From Streptomyces violaceoruber (GTDB taxonomy: Bacteria > Actinomycetota > Actinomycetes > Streptomycetales > Streptomycetaceae): a stretch of 57,906 nt of DNA. Within the stretch, counting starts at the first letter, position 1; each line of letters begins with the position of its first letter. Below the pieces are notes generated by a model. That model had not been told where the DNA came from, did no database searches, and saw only the letters and a program-made list of their open reading frames with translations. Below, piece after piece: positions 16,406-26,054 of this stretch. Made by a program: the position numbers and the translations under genes. The DNA lies in assembly GCA_000720805.1 (NCBI GenBank), contig JODI01000053.1, forward strand, positions 1 to 57,906. Reading direction: 5' to 3'.

Positions 16406-19400
16406 TCACAGCGCGACGATCGCGGGGCGGTCGAGCGAGACGGCAGTGCCCGCGGACTGGGCTTTGACGATGCCGTTGACGGAGCGGACGACGGTGACGA
16501 CCTGCGGGCTGGCCACGGAGAATCCGTTCGACCGCAGCGTCACCGGCAGGCTGTTGGTGTTGTTGACCTGCAGGTTGGCGCGTACCCCGACGAGGCCACC
16601 GGCGGTGATGCTGGTGTCGCTGGTGTAGGCGTGCCACACCGTGGGCTCCAGGGTTCCGTCGGCCCAGCCGCGGGCGTACAGGTTGCTGCCCTGGGTGCGG
16701 AAGCGGAGCCAGTACTTCGACCCGGCCGTGTAGGTGCCGTTGAGGAGGTTGCTGATGGACATGGTGGTGAACACCCCCGCGACGTTCTTCCTGATCCTGA
16801 CGTCCACGGTGGAGTCGTTATGGAAGTGCAGGGTGCCCAGGTAGTAGGTGCCGGAGTCGGCGTAGCGGGACATGAGGCCGGGGTCGATGCTGTCGGTGGC
16901 GGCGACGACGGGCACGGTGAACGCGATCAGCAGGTCGCTGTCAGTCCAGTTCGGGCCGGTCACCACCCGGCGGCTGCTGTTGACGCTGGTGAGTTCGGTG
17001 TAACCCTCGCCCTTGATGCTGTCGACGAAGTACTCGCTGGCCGAGCCGCCCGATGTGGTCCAGGCGTCGCCGCTGCTGCTCGTGCCCCAGCCCTGCGACA
17101 CGGCGGTCACTCGGATGTTGTCCCAGCTGACCACCACCGGCAGCGTGTTGGTGTTGCCGGTGCTCAGGATCGAGCGGGTGCCAACCGGCCCGGCTGCGGG
17201 GATGGACGTGGTGACGGCCTCCACATCCCACAGCGCAGGCTCCGCCCCGGAGGTCTTCCACAGCTTGGCCTGCAGCACGCTCCCGACGATCCGGGCCCGC
17301 ACCGTCCACGTGTCGCCCGCCGCATACGTGCCCTTGGCCACCGGCCCGGCGATCGTCGTCGACACCGCCGCGACCCGGGACACGAGCTGCACGCTGAGCG
17401 CGCCGCCCGTGCCCCAGATCACCTCGACGTAGTAGTAGTTCGACGTGTCCGGCGAGCGCAGGCGCAGGCCGGTGCTGACGCTCGCGCCGGTGGCGACGAC
17501 GGGCACGGTGACGTCGGCCTGCATGTCCAGGTCGGCCAGGCTCACCGTGGCGAGCGCGGTGAACCGTGAGGAGTTGACGACGCCTACCGACGCGGTGCCC
17601 TTGGTCCCCGTGGTGGCGTAGTCGGATGCGACGCCACCGCTGGTCGACCAGGCCTGGCCGGTGTCCGCGCTGCCCCACCCGTTGGAAGTGGTGCGGGTGA
17701 AAGCGTCCGTCACTGTGGCGGCCACGGCCCGGGCGAAGGTGTCCGTCAGGACCGGCTTGATCCCCGTCGCCCCGCCGATCAATTTGACGTTGCTGGCGTA
17801 CAGCAGGTAGCCGGCCCCTGGTGTGTTCGTCACCGTGACCAGGATGCTGGCGTAGGCGGCCCCTGCCGGTGCGGTGAACTGGGCGTTGAACGCCCTCCAG
17901 GTGCCGGGTGTGAGTGACGCCGTGTTCGACGACGTGGACAGGTATGCCTGCGCCGCGTTGTACCAGTTGACGTTGACGCCGACGAGCTGCGGCAGCGCGG
18001 TCGGTGTGTACAGCCAGCCCAGCGCCGTGTAGGTGCTCCCCGCCGTCACCGCTCGCAGCGCGTCGGCGGCCCGCGGGTTCGAGCCAGCCCCCGTTGTCAG
18101 CACCGCCGACCAGGAGCCGACCCGGCGCACGGTGTTGGAGCGGGTCAGGGTGGCGTTCGTCGCTGTCCATCCGCTCGTGTCCGTCTCGAAGGAGGGGTTG
18201 GCCGTCAGCACGGTGCCGGCAGGTTCGACCTGCATCACCTCGCCACCGACGCGGATATCGAACGGCAGGTCGGCGATGCTCGTGGTCCACGGTTCGCCGT
18301 CCGTGGTGCGGACGTTCAGGGCGGTGGCTGTGGCCGTGGCAGCGGTGTCGAGTTGGCTGCCGTCGGTGTCCGCCCGCCCGTACACCGGATCCCCGACCAC
18401 GCCAGTCCGCCACGGTCCGGCGGGGGTGCACGTGAACTGGATGTCCCATGCGTACTGATCGAAACTCTCGGTGTAGCCCTGGACGATGAGGTCCGCGTCA
18501 CCGGGAGGCAGCCATGCGGGCAGGTCGGTCAGGCGGATCACGTCGCCCTGGTCGATGCCGAGGACGGCGTCGATCAGGTGCGGGGCGCGGGCGAGGTTGA
18601 CGTGCACGACCGGGTAGCGGGGTGCGTCCCACGTGCCCAGGTGCAGGCGCCAGTACGCGATCGGCGCCGCCTGCTCGTCGCGGTCTAGGGACAGCTGGAC
18701 GCTGGCGTCGTAGCCGGTGCCGATCCCGTTCGGCGGCGCCTGCACCGACAGCGCGCCTTCCTCGAGGACCGCGCGGCCGGAGCTCCCGTCGATGCGTTGC
18801 ACGGTGACGTCGTTGACGACGTCGGCGTCATCGTCGAGGGGCTCCAGGGGCGGGGAGATCTCCCCGCCGGTCGTGTAGCTGAGGGTCAGGGCGGGCTGCT
18901 GGTTGTAGAGGGTGGTGCGGCCTCGGTAGCGCAGGGCGGGCCGGCCGCGGTGCTCCATCAGGATGCCGCCGTCGGAGTCCGCGCACTGCTCCAGCAGCTC
19001 CAGCAGCTCCGTCCGGGTCTGGGTGCCCACGGCCTCTTGGTCGGCGATGACGCCCCGCACGCCTAGCGGAATCAGTTCCTCGCCTGCCAGGCGCAGCATG
19101 CGCTCGCCTGCCTGTTCTCCCTGCCAGGCGGTGATGGCGCCGAGGTAGGCGTTGGTTGTGGTGGTGGAGAAGACGCCGATGTGGCCCAGTGCCAGGCCGT
19201 CGAGGTCGGAGGTGTAGCCGGAGTCCGGTGAGGCGACGGCGGTCACTCGTCCTGCGCTGCCTGAGTAGGTGCTGGAGAAGCTGCCCGCGTCGCCGCCGAC
19301 GTCCTGCCAGACGATGGACCAGGTGACGGTGCCCCCGGATTCGGAGGTGCGCAGCGATGTTGTCGTCCACTGGGCGAACAGGTCTGTGCCGGTGGCGATC

Positions 19401-20866
19401 GTCGAGTCGACGACCGTGTTGCCGCTGGCGTCCGTGCCGGTGACGCGTGACTGGTTGTTGCGGGACTGCACCGTCCACTCGCGCACGGTGCCCGTGCCCA
19501 GGACCCGCATGAACGTCCGCAGGATGGTGGGGGCGGTGTCGAGGCGGTAGACCCAGGTGACGTTCCATCCGGTCGTCGCCCCCACCGGGGCGGGAACGGA
19601 GCCCTTGAGCGTGGCCAGGGCGCCGCCGGCGGAGGCGAGGACGGGCAGCGCGGCAGAGGCCGGCAGGGTGTCGGCGCTCGCCCAGGTGACCCGCGTCAGC
19701 TTCAGCGGCTGAACGCCGGCGATGGGCGAGGACGCCTGGGTGGCTTGGCTGCCTTCTTCCAGGGGCCAGTACGCCAGCGGGCTGTAGCTGGGCACGCGTC
19801 GGCGCAGCGAGGACTGCAGGACGGTGCCGCCCTGCCCGTAGCGGCGCAGCACCCCGGCGGCCTCGACCGGCACCCACACGTCTTTGCCGGTGACGTCCCA
19901 GCGGGATGGCCAGGAGGAGATCTCTCCGTTGAAGCGGTCGGCCCGCTTACGCACCTTCGCGGTCCCGTTGACGGTCCACACCCGGCCCACGCTGTCGGTG
20001 AAGCCGGTCGCGCCGTCGGCCAGCGGCCGGAAGTCGGCGTCCGCGACGAGGGTCCCGTCGATGCCGGAACGCACCTGGAACCGGGTTGCGGTGCCCGGGA
20101 ACGGGTTGCGGGGCGGGGTGGTGGTGGAGTCGGTCGGCCCGATCCGCAGGTCACTGTTGGTGGCCTGGATCGAGGTGGTGGCCGCGCCGACCAGGGGGGT
20201 ACCGACAGCCGTCCAGGGGCCGTCGATCGAGTCGGCCTGGTAGAACTGCGCGGTCAGTCCGCCGGCGCCGTTGTTGACGTCGAGGGTGACGCGCAGCGCC
20301 TGGCCGCCGTAGTCCGTGGAGGGCCAGAACGCCTGATTGGAGGCGCCTGTGCCGTCGTACCACAGGAAGTACATCTGGCCGTTGATGAAGCGGACCATCC
20401 AGGACCGGTCGGCGTTGACGGTGCCCCACTTGCCGAGGATGGTCTGGTTCAGCGTGGTCAGGGTGATGTCGGCGTCGAACTCCATCCGGACGTCGATGTC
20501 GCCGGTGATGTCGAGGACGGCCGTGTCGGGGGTGGAGACGTAGCCGGACGGGTCGCCGTCCAACTCCAGGTGCGCGGTGGACGCGGGCAGGTGCACGCGA
20601 ACGGGGGTGTTGCGGCCGATCAGCCCGTACAGGTCGCTGTTGGGGTTGCCCGGGCTGTACCGGCCGTTGATCGTCGGCGCCACCTTCGAGCGGCCGTTGT
20701 TGAACGTCAGCCCGCACTTACCGGGGTCGGTGCGGGCGCCCTCGTCGGGGCGCCCGCGGGTGATGGTCATCAGGTCCCGGGTGTAGACGTCCGCGGTCAC
20801 GTCCGTCCACACACCGCCGATCTTCAGCTCGGCCTTGATGTCCAGCGTCGTCTGAGGAAACGCCAC
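16406..20866 (-). CDS. Large phage tail protein (baseplate/receptor-binding)
   Basis: 1486 aa. The N-terminal ~100 residues (TLDIKAELKIGG, DVTADVY, PGKCGLTFNNG, GLIGRNTPVRV) are typical of actinophage tail-tip proteins. Residues ~100-330 look like a LamG/concanavalin-type jelly roll. After a Tal-like middle come a CBM4/9-like carbohydrate module (~920-1035) and two related modules at ~1060-1250 and ~1260-1450, each with WGxxxxGxAWxTSGGxAS and xNTNxLPV. The protein probably binds the cell-wall carbohydrate of the host. GTG at 20866 follows a GGAGG. It is immediately downstream of the tape measure gene, as expected. Confidence 0.85.
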   Translation of the reverse strand: MAFPQTTLDIKAELKIGGVWTDVTADVYTRDLMTITRGRPDEGARTDPGKCGLTFNNGRSKVAPTINGRYSPGNPNSDLYGLIGRNTPVRVHLPASTAHLELDGDPSGYVSTPDTAVLDITGDIDVRMEFDADITLTTLNQTILGKWGTVNADRSWMVRFINGQMYFLWYDGTGASNQAFWPSTDYGGQALRVTLDVNNGAGGLTAQFYQADSIDGPWTAVGTPLVGAATTSIQATNSDLRIGPTDSTTTPPRNPFPGTATRFQVRSGIDGTLVADADFRPLADGATGFTDSVGRVWTVNGTAKVRKRADRFNGEISSWPSRWDVTGKDVWVPVEAAGVLRRYGQGGTVLQSSLRRRVPSYSPLAYWPLEEGSQATQASSPIAGVQPLKLTRVTWASADTLPASAALPVLASAGGALATLKGSVPAPVGATTGWNVTWVYRLDTAPTILRTFMRVLGTGTVREWTVQSRNNQSRVTGTDASGNTVVDSTIATGTDLFAQWTTTSLRTSESGGTVTWSIVWQDVGGDAGSFSSTYSGSAGRVTAVASPDSGYTSDLDGLALGHIGVFSTTTTNAYLGAITAWQGEQAGERMLRLAGEELIPLGVRGVIADQEAVGTQTRTELLELLEQCADSDGGILMEHRGRPALRYRGRTTLYNQQPALTLSYTTGGEISPPLEPLDDDADVVNDVTVQRIDGSSGRAVLEEGALSVQAPPNGIGTGYDASVQLSLDRDEQAAPIAYWRLHLGTWDAPRYPVVHVNLARAPHLIDAVLGIDQGDVIRLTDLPAWLPPGDADLIVQGYTESFDQYAWDIQFTCTPAGPWRTGVVGDPVYGRADTDGSQLDTAATATATALNVRTTDGEPWTTSIADLPFDIRVGGEVMQVEPAGTVLTANPSFETDTSGWTATNATLTRSNTVRRVGSWSAVLTTGAGSNPRAADALRAVTAGSTYTALGWLYTPTALPQLVGVNVNWYNAAQAYLSTSSNTASLTPGTWRAFNAQFTAPAGAAYASILVTVTNTPGAGYLLYASNVKLIGGATGIKPVLTDTFARAVAATVTDAFTRTTSNGWGSADTGQAWSTSGGVASDYATTGTKGTASVGVVNSSRFTALATVSLADLDMQADVTVPVVATGASVSTGLRLRSPDTSNYYYVEVIWGTGGALSVQLVSRVAAVSTTIAGPVAKGTYAAGDTWTVRARIVGSVLQAKLWKTSGAEPALWDVEAVTTSIPAAGPVGTRSILSTGNTNTLPVVVSWDNIRVTAVSQGWGTSSSGDAWTTSGGSASEYFVDSIKGEGYTELTSVNSSRRVVTGPNWTDSDLLIAFTVPVVAATDSIDPGLMSRYADSGTYYLGTLHFHNDSTVDVRIRKNVAGVFTTMSISNLLNGTYTAGSKYWLRFRTQGSNLYARGWADGTLEPTVWHAYTSDTSITAGGLVGVRANLQVNNTNSLPVTLRSNGFSVASPQVVTVVRSVNGIVKAQSAGTAVSLDRPAIVAL

Positions 20867-20879
20867 CGTCAGCCTCCTC

Positions 20880-23723
20880 CTATCGTCCGAATGCGGTCTG
20901 TACGTTGCCGCGGCCGTCGACCCGGACGAGCTTGCGGAACAGGCGCTTCAGGTCCTCGTCTGCGCCCCGCACGTCGATGATCACGCGGGGTGTTCCGCCC
21001 CCGTACTGCGCCCCGACCAGCGGCGCCATGGTGGGCCTGGCCGAGGGCGGAGCGGGGACGGCAAGGTCCGGGCGGACCAGGGAGCGCATCGCGGCGTCGA
21101 GCTGGGGGGCGGTGCGCTGCATGCCCTGCACCACGCCGGGCGGGATAAACCGGCCGACCTCGTTGGCCATCAGCGTCGATGGCGACTTGATGCCCAGCGC
21201 TTTCTTGATCGCGGTCTTCATGCCCTGCGCGATCTTCAGCATCTGCCGCTCGATCGCCTTCTCTTGGTCCTTCAGTCCCTGGACCAGGCCGCGGGCTGCC
21301 TGGATACCCGTTCCGTACATGGCCTCCCCGGCGACCGATCCGGCCTGCCCGGCCGCCGCGACCAACTGCGCCTGGGTGCTGTTGATCTGGCCGATGGTCC
21401 GCTTGTCGGCCGTGGCGAGCGCGGCCGCCGCCCCGGATCCCTGATCGACCCCGGCCTGCGCGATCTGCGCGATCAGGTCCCCGCGCACGCCCTTCTTCCG
21501 CAGCTGCGCCAGGTCGGCGGCGAACTGGCGGGCCTTACCCAGCTTGTCCTGCAGACTGGTCAGGATGGTGTCGGCGCCCACCGCTCCCTCGCCCGCGATG
21601 GTGGTCACGTTCGCGGAGTCCAGGACGCCCTTCTTCACATCGGCGGCCAGCTTGGCCCTGTCCTTGATCAGGTCGGACAGCTTCTTGTTGGCCGTCTTCA
21701 ACCGGGTCGCCAGCGTGGCTTCGCGGTTGGCGAGGGTGACCAGCTGGCTGGTCCCGGTGCCGATCTTCGACAGTGCCCGGGTGCGCCTGGCTCCGGCCGA
21801 CATCGCGTCACGGATGATGTCCGCGAGCTTCGTCGACGCGGCCCTGACTTGCTTCGACGAGCCGGTCATACCGGTGATGAGGCCGCGGGCGATCCAACGG
21901 CCCTGCGCCGTGGTGACCTTGGAGGGGCTGTTGATGCCGAGGGCCTTGGCGATCGGTCCGGGGATCATGCTCTTGGCCCAGCCGATCAGCTTGGACCTGA
22001 TCCACCCGCCCATCGACTGGATACCGGACCACAGGCCCTGAACGACCGCATGCCCCTTGGACACCAGGAGCTGGTTCAGGGAGCCGACCGCGCCGGCGAT
22101 GCGGCCCGGGAAGCCGCGCACCCATCCGACGAAGGCGACGGCCTTGGCGACGGCCGCGTTCCGCATCGCCTGGAAGGCATTCGAGGCGCGCGAGCGCAGC
22201 ACACCCAGCAGGCCGGCCAGGGCACTGCTCACGCGCCCGGGCATGCCAGTCACCCAGGCGACCAGCGCCAGCAGCTTGGCGACGGCCCAGGCCTTGGCCG
22301 TACCGAACCAGTGGCCGAACTTCCCGGGAAGGCTGCCGAACCAGCCCAGGACGGCCCCGACCCGCGCGACAGCCGCGGAGGTGGCGGACGTGATCGCACC
22401 CCACACGGTCGACCAGATGGTCTGAAACCATGTGGTCTTGGTAGCGATGATCACGATGACGGCGATCAGGGCGACGATGGCGAGGACGATCCACGTCATC
22501 GGGTTGGCGAGCAGAGCCGCCGTACTGGCCCAGATCTCCGCGTTCCAGATCGTCTGCGCGGCCGACGCGATCGCGGTGTACGTCGCGTAGACCTTCTGCG
22601 CGACCGAGACGGCGAGGATGGCGGCGGCGACTCCGCCGAGGGTCGCGGCCAGCGGCCCGAACAGCGTCTGGTTGTCCATGGCGAACTGGACGAACGTGCC
22701 GCCGACCTCGGCGAGCTTGACGGTGGCCTGCCGCTTGAAGGTCTCCAACGCGGCGGACGGGCTGTCACTGACGGTCTTGGCCATCTTGTCCGCGGCACCG
22801 CCGACCTTGCCCAGGGCGGCCACCGCCGTGGACGGGTCCAGGCTGTACAACGCGGCGCCGAGATCCTCGCTCTGGGTCCCGAACAGCTGCACGGCGGCAG
22901 CGGACTGCTTGACCGGGTCCTTGATGCCGCGAAGCCGATCCAGGGTGAGGTCGAGGGCGCTGGTCGCCGAGTCGCCGCCCTTGGCGATCTTCGCGGCCAT
23001 CGTGCCCGCGTCCAGGCCGATCGCCTTGAAGCCGGACGCGGTGGTCTTCGAGCCGTCGATCGCCCGGATGCTGAACTCTTTGATGGAGTCGGCGACCAGG
23101 TCAGCATCGCGGGCGCCGCCCTTCAGTCCCTGCGAGAGCAGGCCCATGGCGGTCTGCCCGTCCAGTCCGAATTTGCGCCACTGGGTGCCGTACTCGTTCA
23201 CGGTGTCCAGCAGGTCGTCGGCCTTGTTCGCGCCGGTCTGGAAACCGCGGGTGAGGATGTCGAACGCCTCGTTGGCGTTCTGCGCCAGCCCGGTTTTGAG
23301 CATCTGCCCGACCGCGGCCGTGGTCGGCCCGACTTCCTGATCGAACGTCTGCGCCAGGGCAAGCGCCTTGGACGTGACGCCCTCCAGGCCGCCCTTGGCC
23401 TGGGAGACGTCCCCGATGTTCTGGTAGACGCCCTTGATGGCCTCGTTGACCTGCTCGGTGGAATCGCCCCAGTTGTTGGCGTAGACGTCCGCTGCGACCT
23501 TGGACAGCTTCGCGGCCTCGGCCGGACCGACGCCGAGCTGCGCTGCCAGCTTCGCGTTCGCCGCCGACATGTCCATGGCGGACGCGACCCCCACGCCGAG
23601 GGCGGCCGCCACGCCCGTGCCGATGCCGGCCGCCGCCGTGTCGAACCGTTCGCGTGCCCGGGACAGGCCCTCTCCGGTGTGGTCCCGGGCGACCAGGTTG
23701 AACACCAGCGACGTGTCGCTCAT
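20880..23723 (-). CDS. Tape measure protein
   Basis: 947 aa, helix-rich, setting tail length and probably taking part in DNA entry. The N-terminal ~330 residues match the phage tail tape measure domain (NLVARDHTGEGLSRARERF, LGVGPAEAAKLSKVAADVY, LDTVNEYGTQWRKFGLDG). Residues ~360-430 hold hydrophobic helices (TWIVLAIVALIAVIVIIA), followed by Trp-rich amphipathic repeats and long coiled coil. The gene directly follows the frameshifted chaperone and precedes the tail-tip gene, the conserved siphovirus order. Confidence 0.93.
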   Translation of the reverse strand: MSDTSLVFNLVARDHTGEGLSRARERFDTAAAGIGTGVAAALGVGVASAMDMSAANAKLAAQLGVGPAEAAKLSKVAADVYANNWGDSTEQVNEAIKGVYQNIGDVSQAKGGLEGVTSKALALAQTFDQEVGPTTAAVGQMLKTGLAQNANEAFDILTRGFQTGANKADDLLDTVNEYGTQWRKFGLDGQTAMGLLSQGLKGGARDADLVADSIKEFSIRAIDGSKTTASGFKAIGLDAGTMAAKIAKGGDSATSALDLTLDRLRGIKDPVKQSAAAVQLFGTQSEDLGAALYSLDPSTAVAALGKVGGAADKMAKTVSDSPSAALETFKRQATVKLAEVGGTFVQFAMDNQTLFGPLAATLGGVAAAILAVSVAQKVYATYTAIASAAQTIWNAEIWASTAALLANPMTWIVLAIVALIAVIVIIATKTTWFQTIWSTVWGAITSATSAAVARVGAVLGWFGSLPGKFGHWFGTAKAWAVAKLLALVAWVTGMPGRVSSALAGLLGVLRSRASNAFQAMRNAAVAKAVAFVGWVRGFPGRIAGAVGSLNQLLVSKGHAVVQGLWSGIQSMGGWIRSKLIGWAKSMIPGPIAKALGINSPSKVTTAQGRWIARGLITGMTGSSKQVRAASTKLADIIRDAMSAGARRTRALSKIGTGTSQLVTLANREATLATRLKTANKKLSDLIKDRAKLAADVKKGVLDSANVTTIAGEGAVGADTILTSLQDKLGKARQFAADLAQLRKKGVRGDLIAQIAQAGVDQGSGAAAALATADKRTIGQINSTQAQLVAAAGQAGSVAGEAMYGTGIQAARGLVQGLKDQEKAIERQMLKIAQGMKTAIKKALGIKSPSTLMANEVGRFIPPGVVQGMQRTAPQLDAAMRSLVRPDLAVPAPPSARPTMAPLVGAQYGGGTPRVIIDVRGADEDLKRLFRKLVRVDGRGNVQTAFGR

Positions 23724-23753
23724 CGCTGACCACCCCCTCTTGGGTCGGGGCGG

Positions 23754-23930
23754 TCAGCGCCCTCGCTCTATTTCGTCCTGTGCCTTGCGGTGGGCTTCCT
23801 CGTAGGCGTCCAGCCAGTCCAGCAGGGCGTCCGTCTCATCGACGGTGCACGCGTCCCAGTCACGCGGCCGCATGCCGAGCAGGTGCGCTGCGTCGCCGAG
23901 CCTGCTCAGTCGGCGACGGGCAGCTGGGCT
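23754..23930 (-). CDS. Frameshift extension of tail assembly chaperone (T-like part)
   Basis: In the -1 frame relative to the chaperone, an open frame runs from the slippery site to TGA at 23754-23756, adding 58 residues ending in ALLDWLDAYEEAHRKAQDEIERGR. The amphipathic, charged C-terminus resembles other T-type extensions. The product of the shift would be a 193-aa fusion. A separate start at an internal ATG (near 23873) is possible but has no ribosome site. Confidence 0.8.
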   Translation of the reverse strand, partial: SPAARRRLSRLGDAAHLLGMRPRDWDACTVDETDALLDWLDAYEEAHRKAQDEIERGR

Positions 23931-24334
23931 TTTCCCTCGTCGTCCGGATCCTCGAACGCGGCCGCGATCTCCTCGTCGAGCTTGGCCAGGACGGCTTCGC
24001 GCTGGTCACCGGAGGCAGCCTCGGCGGCCGACTCCCGGATCTGGATCAGCTCGCCCTTGCTGTACTCCAGCGTCAGCTCGTCCCACGCGAAGTCGACGTC
24101 GTCCCACTTCACACCGGGGTGCTCGCGCTTGAGGAACGTGTACAGCAGCGCGCGCCGGCACAGGCTGCTGCCCTGGACGACTTCCTTGGTGAAGTCGGAC
24201 CAGTTGCGTTCGGTGCGCCGCTCGATCCACTCCCGCTCCGCCGACATGACCTTGCGGGGGTTGTACTTCCAGCGCTTGGGCTCTTCGCTGCCCTCGGGGC
24301 TGTAGACCAGGAACACGGGTGCTCTCTTTCTCAT
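23906..24334 (-). CDS. Tail assembly chaperone (G-like)
   Basis: 142 aa, acidic and helical, with KRWKYNPRKVMSAEREWIER near the start and a Glu/Asp-rich end. It precedes the tape measure gene and carries a slippery heptamer six codons before its stop region, the hallmarks of the lambda G/GT arrangement. ATG at 24334 overlaps the upstream stop (ATGA); GTG at 24316, preceded by AAGAGAG, is an alternative. Confidence 0.85.
   Translation of the reverse strand: MRKRAPVFLVYSPEGSEEPKRWKYNPRKVMSAEREWIERRTERNWSDFTKEVVQGSSLCRRALLYTFLKREHPGVKWDDVDFAWDELTLEYSKGELIQIRESAAEAASGDQREAVLAKLDEEIAAAFEDPDDEGKAQLPVAD
23930..23936 (-). promoter_or_regulatory. Programmed -1 frameshift site GGGAAAA
   Basis: The heptamer reads G-GGA-AAA in the chaperone frame (codons GAG GGA AAA), the X XXY YYZ form and one base from the lambda site GGGAAAG. 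Slipping back one base joins the 0 frame to the open -1 frame that ends at 23754. Confidence 0.85.
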
Positions 24335-24840
24335 CCGGCCCGCGACGCGATGCGCTCGGCCATGTTCTCCATGGCCGCCTCGACGGCCTCCTTGTAGTGG
24401 GACTCACGGCCCTCGAAACTGCGGTCGAACCAGTCGACCTTCCCGCGCTGCTGCACCCACACCTCGCGGTTGCCATACACGGGGTGCCGCCAGCCGCCCG
24501 CCCTGTTCAGCCTCTTGGGCGCGTTGGGGAAGTTACGGACGTTCTTCGTCTTGAAGGCCTTCACCCGGGCGCCCGACCAGCGGCCGCCGAGCTTCACCTC
24601 AGGCCGGATCTTCTTCGCGACCGAGGCCCGCAGCGCGGGCGCCGTGGGCAGGCCCGCCGACGACATCGCCATGATGCTGCTCTTGGCCTCAGCCGCTCCG
24701 GGCTTCAGAGCCTCGCGCATGTTCGCGGCCAGCTCCTTGCGCAGCGCCTTGCCGTCCTCCTCGGCGCGGATCGCACGCGTCAGGGCAGCGAGGCCCTCGT
24801 GCGTGTCCACGCCGAGTGAGAACGGCGGCCCCCCGGTCAT
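24331..24840 (-). CDS. HK97 gp10-like / tail completion protein
   Basis: 169 aa, basic (VAKKIRP, RVKAFKTKNVRNF), helical at both ends. Size, charge and location among connector and tail-tube genes suggest an HK97 gp10-like or minor tail protein; sequence similarity cannot be claimed by eye. Both its start and its stop overlap neighbours as ATGA, showing coupling in the tail operon. Its position after the tail-tube genes is slightly unusual. Confidence 0.65.
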   Translation of the reverse strand: MTGGPPFSLGVDTHEGLAALTRAIRAEEDGKALRKELAANMREALKPGAAEAKSSIMAMSSAGLPTAPALRASVAKKIRPEVKLGGRWSGARVKAFKTKNVRNFPNAPKRLNRAGGWRHPVYGNREVWVQQRGKVDWFDRSFEGRESHYKEAVEAAMENMAERIASRAG

Positions 24841-25250
24841 CAGACCGTGGCCCTCACCACGGCCCCCGACGTGGGGAAGGACAGCGACACCGTCGCCTCG
24901 TCGCCGACCGAACCAGTGAGCGGGTTCCAGCCCTTGATGAGGATGCTGCCGGTGTACTTCGGGTTGGACGTGCTGACGGCGCCCTGGTCGGCACGCGCTT
25001 CGAACGGCACCACCGTGCCCAGCAGGGGCCACATGATGGCGTCCAGCTGGGCGGCGGCGAAGTCCTGGAGGAACTCGCAGCCCAGTTCACCGGACTTGAG
25101 GCCGCCGAGGACTTCCTTCCAGCCGAGCGACGCGAACGTGGTCACGTCCTTGTCCTCGACCTCGACGGTGAGCTCAGCCTTCTTGGTGAAGGTGTTCAGG
25201 ACGTTCGCGTTGATGCTGAGGTACTGGGCGAGCAGGACCATTTTGGGCAT
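24840..25250 (-). CDS. Tail-tube-like protein, short paralogue
   Basis: 136 aa. Its N-terminal part (LTVEVEDKDVTTFASLGWKE, then LGGLKSGELG) closely resembles the same region of the next gene upstream (STEVEDKDSTNYASQGWKE, then MGGLASAEIS), so the two arose by duplication. The C-terminal half has diverged. GGGGGA lies 7 nt before ATG at 25250. It is probably a tail-tube or minor tube protein. Confidence 0.75.
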   Translation of the reverse strand: MPKMVLLAQYLSINANVLNTFTKKAELTVEVEDKDVTTFASLGWKEVLGGLKSGELGCEFLQDFAAAQLDAIMWPLLGTVVPFEARADQGAVSTSNPKYTGSILIKGWNPLTGSVGDEATVSLSFPTSGAVVRATV

Positions 25251-25315
25251 GACGGGTCCCCCTTTCAGGGCATGGCGACAGGCCCGACATGGCCGGGCTG
25301 CGGGATGGGGTTCGG

Positions 25316-26053
25316 CTACTGGATGCCGAGGGACGCGGCGAACAGGAAACTGGGCGTGGTTCCGGAGATCGTCCAGGCGATCCGCCACCAGGTGTCGGTG
25401 ATCGCCGTCCCGTCGGTGCGCAGGATCTGCCCGCCGGCGGCCGTCGCCGCGGCGAACGTCAGCCTGGTGGTGGGCGCGGCGAAGGTGTTGTCCACGCTGG
25501 ACTCGACGCGGGCCGTCAGGCTCGGCGTGGTGCCGGCCACGGACAGGACATGCAGGGCGGCGTACAGCCGCTTGCCCGCCGCCACGGCCCCGAGGTTCAG
25601 GCCGGTACCCGTGCCAGTGGCGGTACGGGCCGTGCCGGGCGGGTGGGCGAACTGCCCGCGCACCAGCGGCCAGCTGCTCTTCGCGGTGGACGTCCAGGGG
25701 GCGATCTCGCCGACCGATTCGCCGATCTTGTAGTCGGCGCGCAGCGCGCTGGTGAAATAGGCCAGGTCGCCCACGGCCGCGCCGTTGTTGGCGCTGATGG
25801 ACCAGGGACCGACACCGCCGAGCGTCGCCCAGGAAGCGTCATCGACCTTGGTGGCGTCCAGGGCCTCCCACTGGCCCTCGCCGGAGATCTCGGCGGAGGC
25901 GAGGCCGCCCATCGTCTCCTTCCACCCCTGGCTGGCGTAGTTCGTGCTGTCCTTGTCCTCGACCTCGGTCGATAGCTCGATCTTGTTGGAGGCGGCGGTC
26001 AGGTCGGTGGCGACCGCGAAGCACCTGACGTTGGTCAGGATCGTCTTGGCCAC
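25316..26053 (-). CDS. Major tail protein candidate
   Basis: 245 aa, beta-rich, with the VEDKD-TxxYASQGWKE motif common in actinophage tail-tube proteins and an extra C-terminal ~100-residue Ig-like or jelly-roll domain (LYAALHVLSVAGTTPSL, RIAWTISGTTPSF). GTG at 26053 has GAGGAGGAG upstream, a strong ribosome site that fits a high-copy product. It would form the tube around the tape measure. Confidence 0.8.
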   Translation of the reverse strand: MAKTILTNVRCFAVATDLTAASNKIELSTEVEDKDSTNYASQGWKETMGGLASAEISGEGQWEALDATKVDDASWATLGGVGPWSISANNGAAVGDLAYFTSALRADYKIGESVGEIAPWTSTAKSSWPLVRGQFAHPPGTARTATGTGTGLNLGAVAAGKRLYAALHVLSVAGTTPSLTARVESSVDNTFAAPTTRLTFAAATAAGGQILRTDGTAITDTWWRIAWTISGTTPSFLFAASLGIQ

Positions 26054-26054
26054 G

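Noticed and set aside
21264..23729. 821-codon plus-strand frame in the tape measure region
   Set aside because: Antisense to a clear tape measure protein.
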